The notes under the pieces were generated by a model. The model ran no database searches and was not told the origin of the DNA. It saw only the letters and a list, made by a program, of their open reading frames with translations. A DNA stretch of 64,000 nucleotides. Source: Psychrobacillus insolitus (lineage in GTDB: Bacteria; Bacillota; Bacilli; Bacillales_A; Planococcaceae). This document shows positions 47,788-56,169 of the stretch, one piece after another (the stretch's first letter is position 1; each line of letters opens with the position of its first letter). The DNA is taken from NCBI RefSeq assembly GCF_003254155.1, contig NZ_QKZI01000001.1, positions 806,001 through 870,000 on the forward strand, in the 5' to 3' direction. Made by a program: the position numbers and the translations under genes.

Positions 47788-48522
47788 CTACTTTCCGATT
47801 TTTCCTGTTTCTGCAAGAACTCGCATTTGTTTCACTTCATGGTTTGTTAGCTCTCTCCACTCTCCTGCATTTAAACCGTGCAAGTTTAAGAAACCAAAAC
47901 GCTCACGCTTAAGTTTTTGTACAGGAAATCCAATCGCATCGAACATACGACGAACTTGTCTATTTTTTCCTTCATGGATGACAATTTCAATAATTGCCTT
48001 GTCTGCTTTTCGTTCAGAAGACAACATTTTAACTTTTGCTGGTGCTGTTTTACCATCTTCCAAAACTACTCCTCGTTCTAATGGGCGTAGTTGCTCTTTT
48101 AATGGAATTCCTTTGACCCTCGCAACATATGTTTTATCAACTTTATATTTTGGATGCGTTAAAGCATAAGAAAAGTCTCCATCATTTGTAAGTAATAATA
48201 ACCCAGATGTTTCATAATCTAGTCTACCTACGGGATATAAACGTTCTTTCACATTTGGTAATAAATCAGTTACTGTTTTTCTACCTTTATCATCTGAAAC
48301 AGCTGAGATAACTCCTCTTGGTTTATACAGTAGGTAATAAACTTTTTGTTCCTTTTCTAGCTTAACTCCAGCAACTTCCACTGTATCTGAATCAGAAACT
48401 TTTGTTCCGAGTTCTTTTACAACTTTACCGTTAACCATTACTTTACCTTCTAAAATCATTTCTTCTGCTTTTCTTCTTGATGCTACACCTGCGTGAGCAA
48501 GTACTTTTTGCAATCTCTCCAA
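47788..48522 (-). CDS. rluB: 23S rRNA pseudouridine synthase RluB
   Basis: RsuA/RluB-family enzyme that isomerises a uridine of 23S rRNA (position 2605 in E. coli). An N-terminal S4 RNA-binding domain (1-60) precedes the catalytic domain with GRLDYETSGLLLLTNDGD (catalytic Asp near 101) and the KNRQVRRMFDAIGFPV block. 244 residues. Upstream of the res cluster as in B. subtilis; spmA and spmB, which normally precede it, are absent here. Confidence 0.96.
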   Translation of the reverse strand: MERLQKVLAHAGVASRRKAEEMILEGKVMVNGKVVKELGTKVSDSDTVEVAGVKLEKEQKVYYLLYKPRGVISAVSDDKGRKTVTDLLPNVKERLYPVGRLDYETSGLLLLTNDGDFSYALTHPKYKVDKTYVARVKGIPLKEQLRPLERGVVLEDGKTAPAKVKMLSSERKADKAIIEIVIHEGKNRQVRRMFDAIGFPVQKLKRERFGFLNLHGLNAGEWRELTNHEVKQMRVLAETGKIGK

Positions 48523-48584
48523 CTTAGTTCACCTCGTCCATTCTGTCCACTTACATTACTGAATTATGTCACACTTTTAGTAAA

Positions 48585-48617
48585 ATTAAAAGAAGACAGT
48601 CTTTTATAAAAACTGTC
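48585..48617 (-). terminator. Probable terminator after the D,D-carboxypeptidase gene
   Basis: Minus-strand GACAGT / ACTGTC stem enclosing TTTTATAAAA, followed by TTCTTTTAATTTT. Modest stability. Confidence 0.5.
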
Positions 48618-48628
48618 GATCCTTTTAT

Positions 48629-49615
48629 TCATTTTATTTTTTTTACTGGAAAACGTAAAGCAATATCACTTTTAATATATACATTCCACAAATATGAACG
48701 ATCTGCATCTGAATTCCTTGGGATATGTAAGACATTTAGCAGATCTTTTTGTTCATCTGCATTCAATAGTAAATAATGATCTTTTTCTACTTCTATTACC
48801 TCTTTATGAAATAAATGATACTTTCCTTTTTCGACGACTTTTACAGAATCATACGTTGCAAATACTTTGTTCGCTACATCCACATGAAACTTCCAGTCAT
48901 TTGAATTATTTAAAGTAACAATAATTATTTCTTTTTTATCTTTTTCAAAATAAGTTATTAATGTTCGCCCTGCTCTTTTTGTATAACCAGTTTTTCCAGC
49001 GACAGCATTATCTTCAAAATGCATTAATTTATGTTTATTCCTCCACTGTACATTACGTTCTTTTGGAGTAAAAGACTTAGCTGAAGCGATTTTTTTAAAC
49101 TCGGCATCTTGAAGAGCTAAACGAAGCATATTAGCCATATCGTAAGCAGATGCGTAATGCTCATCGGAATGAAGTCCTGATGGATTAGTAAAGTGAGCAT
49201 GCTCCATACCTGCTAGTTGAATTTTTTCATTCATCAGCTGAACGAATCCTTCCATAGATCCGCCAGTATGTTCTGCAAGCGCATATGCTGCATCATTTCC
49301 TGATTGCAATAATAAGCCATGCAAAAGGGAATTCACAGTCCACTTTTCACCCGGCTTTAAATAAAGGGAGGATCCTTCCTGCGAAGCTGCTTCTTCAGAT
49401 ATAGTGATTTCCTCATCCAGTGAAATATAATCAAGAACCGTTAACGCTGTCCAAACTTTAGTTAAACTAGCAATTGGTAACTCCGTTTGCTCGTTACTAC
49501 CTTCTAGTAATCTTCCAGACTCCGCATCTATGACCGAATAAGAAGATGATGCTTCCACACCTGCTGTGTTCCAAAATAAAGAAATCAACATAATTAATAA
49601 AGTTTTTTTTACTAT
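48629..49615 (-). CDS. dacB: D-alanyl-D-alanine carboxypeptidase, DacB/DacF type
   Basis: Penicillin-binding protein trimming pentapeptide side chains. Motifs SLTK (S-X-X-K), SGN and KTG (GKTGYTKRAG) are all present. The sporulation gene dacB holds this place in B. subtilis. No ATG, GTG or TTG gives a full signal peptide. A start at ATA (49613-49615), 8 nt after GAGGAG, yields M-V-K-K plus a hydrophobic stretch ending at VEA. The ATG at 49589-49591 lacks both SD and basic N-terminus. 328 residues with the ATA start. Confidence 0.88.
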   Translation of the reverse strand: MVKKTLLIMLISLFWNTAGVEASSSYSVIDAESGRLLEGSNEQTELPIASLTKVWTALTVLDYISLDEEITISEEAASQEGSSLYLKPGEKWTVNSLLHGLLLQSGNDAAYALAEHTGGSMEGFVQLMNEKIQLAGMEHAHFTNPSGLHSDEHYASAYDMANMLRLALQDAEFKKIASAKSFTPKERNVQWRNKHKLMHFEDNAVAGKTGYTKRAGRTLITYFEKDKKEIIIVTLNNSNDWKFHVDVANKVFATYDSVKVVEKGKYHLFHKEVIEVEKDHYLLLNADEQKDLLNVLHIPRNSDADRSYLWNVYIKSDIALRFPVKKIK

Positions 49616-49635
49616 TTGAAATGCTCCTCTTTTAC

Positions 49636-50217
49636 TTATTCGTTTGGATCAAAAGCTTCTTGGAACTTCGTCATAAATAAATCTGTATCTTCCATTTCAT
49701 CCGTTGATACATCTTCTGGAAGTGGAGGAAGTGTACTAAGATCTTGTAAACCAAAGTATTGCAAAAACTCATTTGTAGTCCCATAAAGAATTGCTCTCCC
49801 TGTTCCCTCTGCACGTCCCACTTCTCGAACAAGTCCTTTTGCTGAAAGAGTGGATATCGGTCTTTCAGATTTTACTCCCCGTATATCTTCTATTTCTACG
49901 CGTGTAATCGGTTGTTTATACGCAATAATTGCTAATACCTCTAGAGACGCCTGTGATAAAGATTGAGTTGTTGGATTTTCTACAAGTTTTTGAATACATA
50001 ATACGTTTTCTTCTTTTGTTACAAATTGAAAAGTACCTGCAAGTTGTTTAATCTCCAGTCCTCTATCTTCCCTCTCTTTATACGTCTGGATCATTTTACG
50101 CAGAATTCCATCGATTTCTTCTTCGGTTGTATCCGTTAAAAAGGCAAGTTGTTTATTAGTCAGACCGTCATCTCCACTTACAAAAAGTAAGCTCTCCACT
50201 TTACTCATCAATTTCAT
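49636..50217 (-). CDS. scpB: Segregation and condensation protein B
   Basis: Winged-helix partner of ScpA in the SMC condensin. About 193 residues. Conserved blocks include SQASLEVLAIIAYKQPITR, IRGVKSE and GRAILYGTT. The start overlaps the scpA end. ATG at 50217 or three codons later at 50208 (ATGAGTAA overlap with the scpA stop) are both possible, and neither has a strong SD, so coupling with scpA is likely. Confidence 0.95.
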   Translation of the reverse strand: MKLMSKVESLLFVSGDDGLTNKQLAFLTDTTEEEIDGILRKMIQTYKEREDRGLEIKQLAGTFQFVTKEENVLCIQKLVENPTTQSLSQASLEVLAIIAYKQPITRVEIEDIRGVKSERPISTLSAKGLVREVGRAEGTGRAILYGTTNEFLQYFGLQDLSTLPPLPEDVSTDEMEDTDLFMTKFQEAFDPNE

Positions 50218-50980
50218 AGTCAAATTCACTATCTATATCTTCCTTTCGCAATAGAACAAATAATTCATCGAAATTACTTTTTTGTTCTACCTGTACAAAC
50301 TGCCGTTTTATTAATTCTAAAAGAGACAAAAAGGTAATGACAATTGTCATTTTATCCATTGAAGGAAATAACTCATAAAAAGATAGTTTCCCGCCGCTTT
50401 TTTTTAGTGTTGAGATTACATTTCTCATTTGAGTTTTTATCGATATATCTTGTTTACTAACCCTTGTATGTAATGGTGCATTCAACTGTTTTCTTCTTAG
50501 CATTTTCTGAAATGCACCTAACATATCATACACATTCACATCTAATTCGAATAAAGCTAGTTGTTGATTACTTTGAAAACCACTCAAATCAGCAGGTGGT
50601 CGAGTATAATATAAATGTCTCGACTCCTCCATCTCATTTAAGTGATGAGCAGCTTCTTTAAACTTTCTATACTCTATTAATCTAGACACCAATTCGTCTC
50701 GAGGGTCATTTACCTGAACATCAAAGTCATCCTCCATTTCTTCATCCTGATGAATTGGAAGTAGCATTTTACTTTTAATGGAGAGCAATGTCGCTGCCAT
50801 TACCAAATATTCGCTTGCTTCATTTAATTCTAATACTCGCATCGCATGTATATGCTCCATATATTGGGAAGTGATTTCTGCCATTTTAATATCATAAATA
50901 TCTATTTCCAAACGATTTATTAAATGTAATAATAAATCTAGTGGGCCTTCGAAAGCCTCCGTTTTTACTTCATACGACAT
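50201..50980 (-). CDS. scpA: Segregation and condensation protein A
   Basis: Kleisin subunit that bridges SMC heads. 259 residues. The N-terminal FEGPLDLLLHLI and a C-terminal winged-helix portion (KLSFYELFPSMDKMTIVITFLSLLELIK) are typical. ATG start (MSYEVKTEA); the in-frame GTG five codons earlier sits on the only purine-rich stretch. Divergent from the DUF309 gene. Confidence 0.95.
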   Translation of the reverse strand: MSYEVKTEAFEGPLDLLLHLINRLEIDIYDIKMAEITSQYMEHIHAMRVLELNEASEYLVMAATLLSIKSKMLLPIHQDEEMEDDFDVQVNDPRDELVSRLIEYRKFKEAAHHLNEMEESRHLYYTRPPADLSGFQSNQQLALFELDVNVYDMLGAFQKMLRRKQLNAPLHTRVSKQDISIKTQMRNVISTLKKSGGKLSFYELFPSMDKMTIVITFLSLLELIKRQFVQVEQKSNFDELFVLLRKEDIDSEFDYEIDE

Positions 50981-51039
50981 AACACGCCACGCCACCTATT
51001 ATCGGTTTTTAACATCATTATAGAGGAAAGGTGATTGTA

Positions 51040-51546
51040 TTGCACCCTGCATTCCATCCTAGTTTTGTCCAATTTTTAAAAGAATTTAATGTATCTCACG
51101 ATTATTTCGAATGTCACGAACTGCTAGAGGACTACTGGAAAGAAGTTGCACCAAGGCAAAAACAACATGCACTTACTGCATTAATACTTCTATCCACAGC
51201 TATGTATCACTGGAGAAGAAGGAATTTAGTTGGAGCTATTAAAACAATGAAGACAAGTATTAATAGACTTAACGAAACAAGTAATTCCATTATTTTTGAC
51301 AAGATAAACATAGAAAAACTAAAACTAAATATGCGAATTTCTTTCGAACTTATGCAGCAGTTAGAAGAATTCCAGTCCTTTTCCATCGATATCATTAGTG
51401 CAGATCTACTCGATCAAGTGAACGAATTACAACTACCTGAAATGGAAAATTTGCATTTCCTTACTCATAAACATATGCTCAGAGATCGAACAGATATACT
51501 AGAAGAGAGAGAAAAACAGAAAAAAAGAAGAGATGACTTAGTTTAG
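51040..51546 (+). CDS. ypuF: DUF309 family protein (YpuF-like)
   Basis: Helical protein of unknown function. DUF309 signature DYFECHELLEDYWKE lies near residues 21-35 and carries the conserved Glu-Cys-His-Glu. The start is taken as TTG (51040), with AAGGTGA 5 nt upstream; a GTG at 51031 is only 4 nt from GAGG. 168 residues. Located between scpA and ribT like B. subtilis ypuF, but transcribed opposite to both neighbours. Confidence 0.8.
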   Translation: MHPAFHPSFVQFLKEFNVSHDYFECHELLEDYWKEVAPRQKQHALTALILLSTAMYHWRRRNLVGAIKTMKTSINRLNETSNSIIFDKINIEKLKLNMRISFELMQQLEEFQSFSIDIISADLLDQVNELQLPEMENLHFLTHKHMLRDRTDILEEREKQKKRRDDLV

Positions 51547-51563
51547 TCATTCCTCTTCTTTTT
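51522..51563. terminator. Shared terminator made from two convergent coding ends
   Basis: Stem AAAAAGAAGAG / CTCTTCTTTTT plus ATGAC / GTCAT with a 2-nt bulge and 8-nt loop. Both stop codons (51544-51546 and 51547-51549) lie at the tip, so the hairpin is wholly within coding sequence. Confidence 0.75.
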
Positions 51564-51906
51564 CGATTTTACATTTTTCGAAAAAAAGTTTTATATCTGC
51601 AGTTGGTTTCAAGGAAATAGTGCCTAGCGACATTGATAGCTTTTGAACCATCTCAGTACCTATTCCTTCTCCACGATGGGAAGGACTAACTGAAATATGA
51701 TGGATGAAAGCCTCTTCACCAAATATCTGCACACCAATAATCCCAACTAAATCTTCCTCTTTTTTCCAAAGATAAAGCTGCCAATTAGAATCTTTTTCGT
51801 ATTGACGGATTGTTTCAATTAACTTTTTCACGTCTTTTTCTTGAGGCATAAAAGAAAGAAGCCCCATTGCTATTTTTTCAAATGCTTTTTTATAGCGAAG
51901 TAACAT
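51547..51906 (-). CDS. ribT: GNAT acetyltransferase RibT
   Basis: 119-residue acetyltransferase fold; the opening (LLRYKKAFEKIAMGLLSFMP) is that of B. subtilis RibT, the last gene of its riboflavin operon. The acetyl-CoA loop is SHRGEGIGTEM. The ATG at 51904-51906 has GAGGG 9 nt upstream, and the extended frame was trimmed. The riboflavin genes that normally precede it are missing here. Substrate unknown. Confidence 0.9.
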   Translation of the reverse strand: MLLRYKKAFEKIAMGLLSFMPQEKDVKKLIETIRQYEKDSNWQLYLWKKEEDLVGIIGVQIFGEEAFIHHISVSPSHRGEGIGTEMVQKLSMSLGTISLKPTADIKLFFEKCKIEKEEE

Positions 51907-52004
51907 ATTTTTAGACCCTCTTTTTATTTCATCAACAAATATTTTATAATTCCCATACAAAATACCATAGCTTATTTAATTATCTTACAATATTTCTCTT
52001 AGAA

Positions 52005-52106
52005 TTACAAATTAGCATTCGGTGCAACAAAGTACCAATAAATTACTCCCCACAGAATTCCTGTAACAAGTAAAAAGATATAAAGAATGATATTAGGTCT
52101 TTTCAT
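52005..52106 (-). CDS. 33-residue single-pass membrane peptide coupled to lysA
   Basis: Short ORF immediately after lysA. Its SD (AAGGAGTGA) is made by the last codons and stop of lysA, and an ATG follows 6 nt later. The peptide starts MKRPNIIL, has one hydrophobic helix (about residues 6-28, ending GVIYWYFV) and finishes PNANL. Basic start and clean helix suggest an N-in membrane peptide. I recognise no family, and a chance ORF is possible, but SD, spacing and composition are good. Confidence 0.65.
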   Translation of the reverse strand: MKRPNIILYIFLLVTGILWGVIYWYFVAPNANL

Positions 52107-52113
52107 TTCGTAA

Positions 52114-53430
52114 TCACTCCTTCTCTAATGTTAAAGGAAGGTCAAGATGTACGAGGTCTTCCAAAGTTTCTCTTCTTATTGCTAATTGTTGGTTACCTTT
52201 TTCAACAAAAACAACAGCAGGTCTAGCTAAGCGATTATAATTACTTGCCATTGAATACCCATATGCACCAGTGCAGAACATAGCTAAAATATCACCAGGA
52301 TCAGCTTTTGGTAAAGTTATATGTTCGATTAATTTATCTCCGGATTCACAACATTTACCTGCAATTGTATATTCTTCTTTCGACTCTTTATTCATTTTAT
52401 TAGCAATAACGGCATCGTATAATGCACCGTACAAGGCTGGTCGAATATTATCAGACATACCACCGTCAACAGCAAGGTATTTCCGTACATCCGGCACTTC
52501 TTTTTCAGAACCAATCGTATATAAAGAAGTTCCAGCATCACCTACTAATGAACGACCAGGCTCAATCCAAATTTCAGGCATTGCAAAATTCGTTTCTGCG
52601 ACAAGATCTTTCACAACAATGACCATTTCCTTCACATATACAGATGGTTCCAGTGGAGTATCTTCTTCCGTATATTTAATACCAAAGCCCCCACCTAAAT
52701 TCAACACAGTACATTGGAAATTAAAATCATTATGCCAGGCAATCATTTTTTTAATAAGTTTTTCAGCAGCTACTTTAAATCCAATTGTCTCAAAAATTTG
52801 CGAACCAATATGACAATGTAATCCAAGCAGATGTATGCGCTTATCTTTATAAACGTCTTGAAAAGCACGGTCCGCTTGTCCATTTAGTAAATCAAAACCA
52901 AATTTAGAATCTTGCTGACCTGTCGTAATATAGTCATGCGTATGTGCTTCTACACCTGGGGTAACACGTAATAAAATATTGACTTGTTTATCGTGTTCAG
53001 CCGCTAAATTCTTTAATAATTCAATTTCGTAAAAATTATCAACGACAATACAACCAATATTATGCTCTATTGCTAATAATAATTCCTCTTTGCTCTTATT
53101 GTTTCCATGAAAATGAATTCGATCAACAGGATAGCCCGCTTTAATAGCAGTATATAATTCTCCAGCGGATACTACATCTAACGATAAATTTTCTTGTTTC
53201 ATCACTTGATACATTGCAACGCTAGAAAATGCTTTACTTGCATAAGCGACTTGAGCTTGTACATTCAATTCTTTAAATGTATTGATAAACCCACGAGCCC
53301 GCTCTCTTATTAGCGATAAATCATATACAAATAATGGTGTACCATAGGTTTTTGCAAGTTCTACACTATCAATTCCACCAATCAGCAAGTGGCCTTTTTC
53401 GTTCACTGCTTGTTTTGCTACCATAACCAT
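52114..53430 (-). CDS. lysA: Diaminopimelate decarboxylase
   Basis: PLP enzyme making L-lysine from meso-diaminopimelate. 438 residues. The PLP lysine is in QVAYASKAFSS (about 63), HFHGNNKS is near 106, and GGGFGIKY and EPGRSLVGDAG bind phosphate. GKCCESGD supplies the substrate-binding cysteine. ATG start with GAGGG upstream. Lies beside spoVAF as in B. subtilis. Confidence 0.98.
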   Translation of the reverse strand: MVMVAKQAVNEKGHLLIGGIDSVELAKTYGTPLFVYDLSLIRERARGFINTFKELNVQAQVAYASKAFSSVAMYQVMKQENLSLDVVSAGELYTAIKAGYPVDRIHFHGNNKSKEELLLAIEHNIGCIVVDNFYEIELLKNLAAEHDKQVNILLRVTPGVEAHTHDYITTGQQDSKFGFDLLNGQADRAFQDVYKDKRIHLLGLHCHIGSQIFETIGFKVAAEKLIKKMIAWHNDFNFQCTVLNLGGGFGIKYTEEDTPLEPSVYVKEMVIVVKDLVAETNFAMPEIWIEPGRSLVGDAGTSLYTIGSEKEVPDVRKYLAVDGGMSDNIRPALYGALYDAVIANKMNKESKEEYTIAGKCCESGDKLIEHITLPKADPGDILAMFCTGAYGYSMASNYNRLARPAVVFVEKGNQQLAIRRETLEDLVHLDLPLTLEKE

Positions 53431-53498
53431 GGAGTTCCCTCATTTCCTCTTTTTCTATATGAACCTTACCATAAAAAAAGAACAAAATGCAATACTAT

Positions 53499-54947
53499 TC
53501 ATGACCTTTTGCGAACAAGCGCTCGTGTAATGAATGGTCTCTTCGAATCAACTGGCATAGGATATCTAATTAAAATACGAAGAAATGCTTTTGGAAAGAA
53601 CGGAACTAAAGGCCATAAATATGGGACATTCAATGGTTTTAATGAACAAACATACCAAACTAGGCATACTAACGCTATAAAGAATCCATTTACTCCCAAG
53701 AGCGCAGTGGATAGTATAATAAACGTTCTAAAAATCTTAGTAGCGATGCTTAGTTCATAGGATGGAATAGCGAAGGTAAAGATAGCGGTTATTGCAGTAT
53801 ACAGAACAACTTCAGGAATGAATAATCCAACGTCCACCGCCATTTGACCAATAACTAATGCAGCAACGATTCCCATTGCTGTAGATAAAGGGGTAGGTGT
53901 ATGAATGGCAGCTAATCGCATAAACTCTATCCCTACATCCGCAATAATAATTTGTAATAAAAGTGGAATTTCACCGAACTCTTTAGGTCCAAAAAAGTCT
54001 AACGTCTTTGGTAATAATTCCGGGTGCTTAGACATTAAGTACCAAAAAGGTAATAATAATAAACTTAAGAATACCCCACCGTAACGCATCCATCTAACTA
54101 AGGTTCCAATGATGGGTGCTTCCCTATATTCTTCTGCATGCTGTAAATGATGAAATAAGGTCGTAGGAACAATAATAACGGAAGGTGATGTGTCCACAAT
54201 CATCAAAATATGACCCTCTAGTAAATGAGCTGCTGCTATGTCTGGTCTTTCTGTAAAACGGACAAAGGGCAGAGGATGAAACCCTTGTTTGAATATCCAT
54301 TCCTCTAGAGCTTTATCCGTCATTGTAAATCCATCATGTTTAATTTGCTTCAATCGCTCGCGAATTTGTGCTAGGTTATCCTCATTTGCAATTCCTTTTA
54401 TATAGGTAATTGCCATATCCGTTTGACTTAGAGTTGTAACTTGATGAAGCTCAAATCGCAAGTCTGTATCCCGAATTCTTCTTCTGATCAGTGATGTATT
54501 CTGAATAATATTTTCAGTAAAACCATCTCTTGATCCTCTCACTACCTTTTCATTATCAGGTTCTTCAGGAGATCTGCCAGCATATGAACGAACATCAATC
54601 GTATACACGGAGCCATTTGTTAATATGAATGTTACTTGCCCACTCAATAATGCAACTAACCATTTTTCTGTGGAATCATACTGAGTAATCGAATGATAAG
54701 GGAAATAGTGTTCCATTACCAAATTTTCATCTAATTCATCATGCCACTTATTTTGCTGCATATTTGTCAGTAATTGAGTAAGCACTGTTCCATCCACTAA
54801 CCCATTTATATACACAAGTAATACAGGAAATTCATATAGATGTGTATGCATGATTCCAACATCAAATGATTCATTTACGCCAAACTTTTCTTTCAGGAAA
54901 TCTTCTGCAACTGACATACTTGGAAATAATGCCTTCGTTTCAATCAC
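53499..54947 (-). CDS. spoVAF: Stage V sporulation protein AF
   Basis: GerA-family protein of the spore inner membrane, linked to the SpoVA dipicolinate channel and germination. 482 residues: a hydrophilic N-terminal half with the typical RSYAGRSPEEPDNEKVVRGS block near residue 125, then five or six membrane helices (about 290-465). GTG start overlapping the sigF stop (GTGA). In B. subtilis spoVAA-spoVAE lie between sigF and this gene; they are absent here. Confidence 0.94.
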   Translation of the reverse strand: MIETKALFPSMSVAEDFLKEKFGVNESFDVGIMHTHLYEFPVLLVYINGLVDGTVLTQLLTNMQQNKWHDELDENLVMEHYFPYHSITQYDSTEKWLVALLSGQVTFILTNGSVYTIDVRSYAGRSPEEPDNEKVVRGSRDGFTENIIQNTSLIRRRIRDTDLRFELHQVTTLSQTDMAITYIKGIANEDNLAQIRERLKQIKHDGFTMTDKALEEWIFKQGFHPLPFVRFTERPDIAAAHLLEGHILMIVDTSPSVIIVPTTLFHHLQHAEEYREAPIIGTLVRWMRYGGVFLSLLLLPFWYLMSKHPELLPKTLDFFGPKEFGEIPLLLQIIIADVGIEFMRLAAIHTPTPLSTAMGIVAALVIGQMAVDVGLFIPEVVLYTAITAIFTFAIPSYELSIATKIFRTFIILSTALLGVNGFFIALVCLVWYVCSLKPLNVPYLWPLVPFFPKAFLRILIRYPMPVDSKRPFITRALVRKRS

Positions 54948-55723
54948 CCATCTTTTGTTTTTTTATTGTGCCCAACTGGTACTAACCATGTCTTCAACTG
55001 CGTTAGTATTTTCTTCTCCAATCTGGATACTTGAACTTGTGAAATTCCTAAACGTTCCGCAATATCACTTTGCGTACAGTCTAGGTAATAACGCAAATAA
55101 ATAATCATTTGTTCTCGTTTTTCTAGCTTTTCTACTAGCTCTCTTAGAGGAATATGATCGAATGACTTTTCTGAACGTTCATCTCTCATCTGATCCATGA
55201 GTGTGAGAGCATCTCCGCTTTCGTTCTCATAAAGTTGTTCCTGAAGTGATGCAGGATCTCTTAAAGCATCTGTAGCCATTACTATTTCTTCTCTTGAAAC
55301 TTCTAAAATTTTTGCTAGTTCCATAATAGTTGGATGTCTTTCATTGTTTTTCAAAAAATCATCTGTCGCATGACGAATTTTAAAATTTAGTTCACGAATG
55401 GATCGACTGATTTTCACCATTCCGTCATCTCGTAAAAAACGTTGAATCTCTCCAATAATCATTGGAACTGCATATGTCGAAAATTTCACTTCATAACTTA
55501 GGTCAAACTTGTCTACTGATTTCATCAAACCGATACATCCAATTTGAAACAAATCCTCCAAATCTGCTCCTCTCGATGAAAACCTTTGCACAATAGACCA
55601 GACAAGTCTTGTGTTTCCTTCGATCATTTGTTGCCTTGCTAGTTTATCCCCAGCTTGTGACGCAGCGATTAATTCTCTCATTTTCTCCTGAGTTAATAAC
55701 GTAGACGGTTTTTTATTCATCAT
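54944..55723 (-). CDS. sigF: RNA polymerase sigma-F factor
   Basis: First forespore-specific sigma factor. 259 residues. Region 2 has DLEDLFQIGCIGLMKSVDKFD and FSTYAVPMIIGEIQRFLRDDG; region 4 has REQMIIYLRYYLDCTQSDIAERLGISQVQVSRLEKKIL. The start ATGATG overlaps the spoIIAB stop by one base. Its activity is held by SpoIIAB and released by SpoIIAA, both encoded just upstream. Confidence 0.98.
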   Translation of the reverse strand: MMNKKPSTLLTQEKMRELIAASQAGDKLARQQMIEGNTRLVWSIVQRFSSRGADLEDLFQIGCIGLMKSVDKFDLSYEVKFSTYAVPMIIGEIQRFLRDDGMVKISRSIRELNFKIRHATDDFLKNNERHPTIMELAKILEVSREEIVMATDALRDPASLQEQLYENESGDALTLMDQMRDERSEKSFDHIPLRELVEKLEKREQMIIYLRYYLDCTQSDIAERLGISQVQVSRLEKKILTQLKTWLVPVGHNKKTKDG

Positions 55724-56169
55724 TAAACAATCCTGCTAGTTTCTTGAATTGGCACAAATCTTTTCGTTATAGTTACAGTTGTCCCCCTATTAGGAATTGA
55801 ATAAATTTCCACATCATCACTAAAGCTTTCCATAATGGTAAAGCCCATTCCAGAACGTTCTTCGTCTGGTTTTGTAGTAAATAATGGTTCACGCGCTTGA
55901 TTTACATCACGGATTCCTCTTCCATAATCAACTATTGACACAACTATTTCTCTATCTTCTCTTCTAGCATGGATTTCTATTTTTCCAGTACCGTCTTCTT
56001 CATAACCATGAACAATTGCATTCGTAACTGCTTCGGAAATAACGGTTTTAAATTCCGATAACTCTTCAATAGTTGGATCAATAGCTGCTATAAAACTTGA
56101 CATCACCATTCTAGCTAGTGCTTCATTCTCACTTTTGGCAATAAAAGACAAAGTTATCTCATTGTCCAT
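55723..56169 (-). CDS. spoIIAB: Anti-sigma F factor / serine kinase SpoIIAB
   Basis: Binds and inhibits sigma F and phosphorylates SpoIIAA. GHKL ATPase fold with SEAVTNAIVHGYE (N box), VDYGRGIRD (G1) and ERSGMGFTIM (G2). 148 residues. The ATG overlaps the end of spoIIAA by 11 bp. Complete catalytic motifs. Confidence 0.98.
   Translation of the reverse strand: MDNEITLSFIAKSENEALARMVMSSFIAAIDPTIEELSEFKTVISEAVTNAIVHGYEEDGTGKIEIHARREDREIVVSIVDYGRGIRDVNQAREPLFTTKPDEERSGMGFTIMESFSDDVEIYSIPNRGTTVTITKRFVPIQETSRIV

Noticed and set aside
52271-52813. 180-codon plus-strand ORF opposite lysA
   Set aside because: Long only because lysA codons avoid stops on the reverse strand; lysA is unambiguous.
53389-53760. 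123-codon plus-strand ORF at the lysA/spoVAF junction
   Set aside because: Antisense to the ends of two certain genes; no SD or homology recognised.
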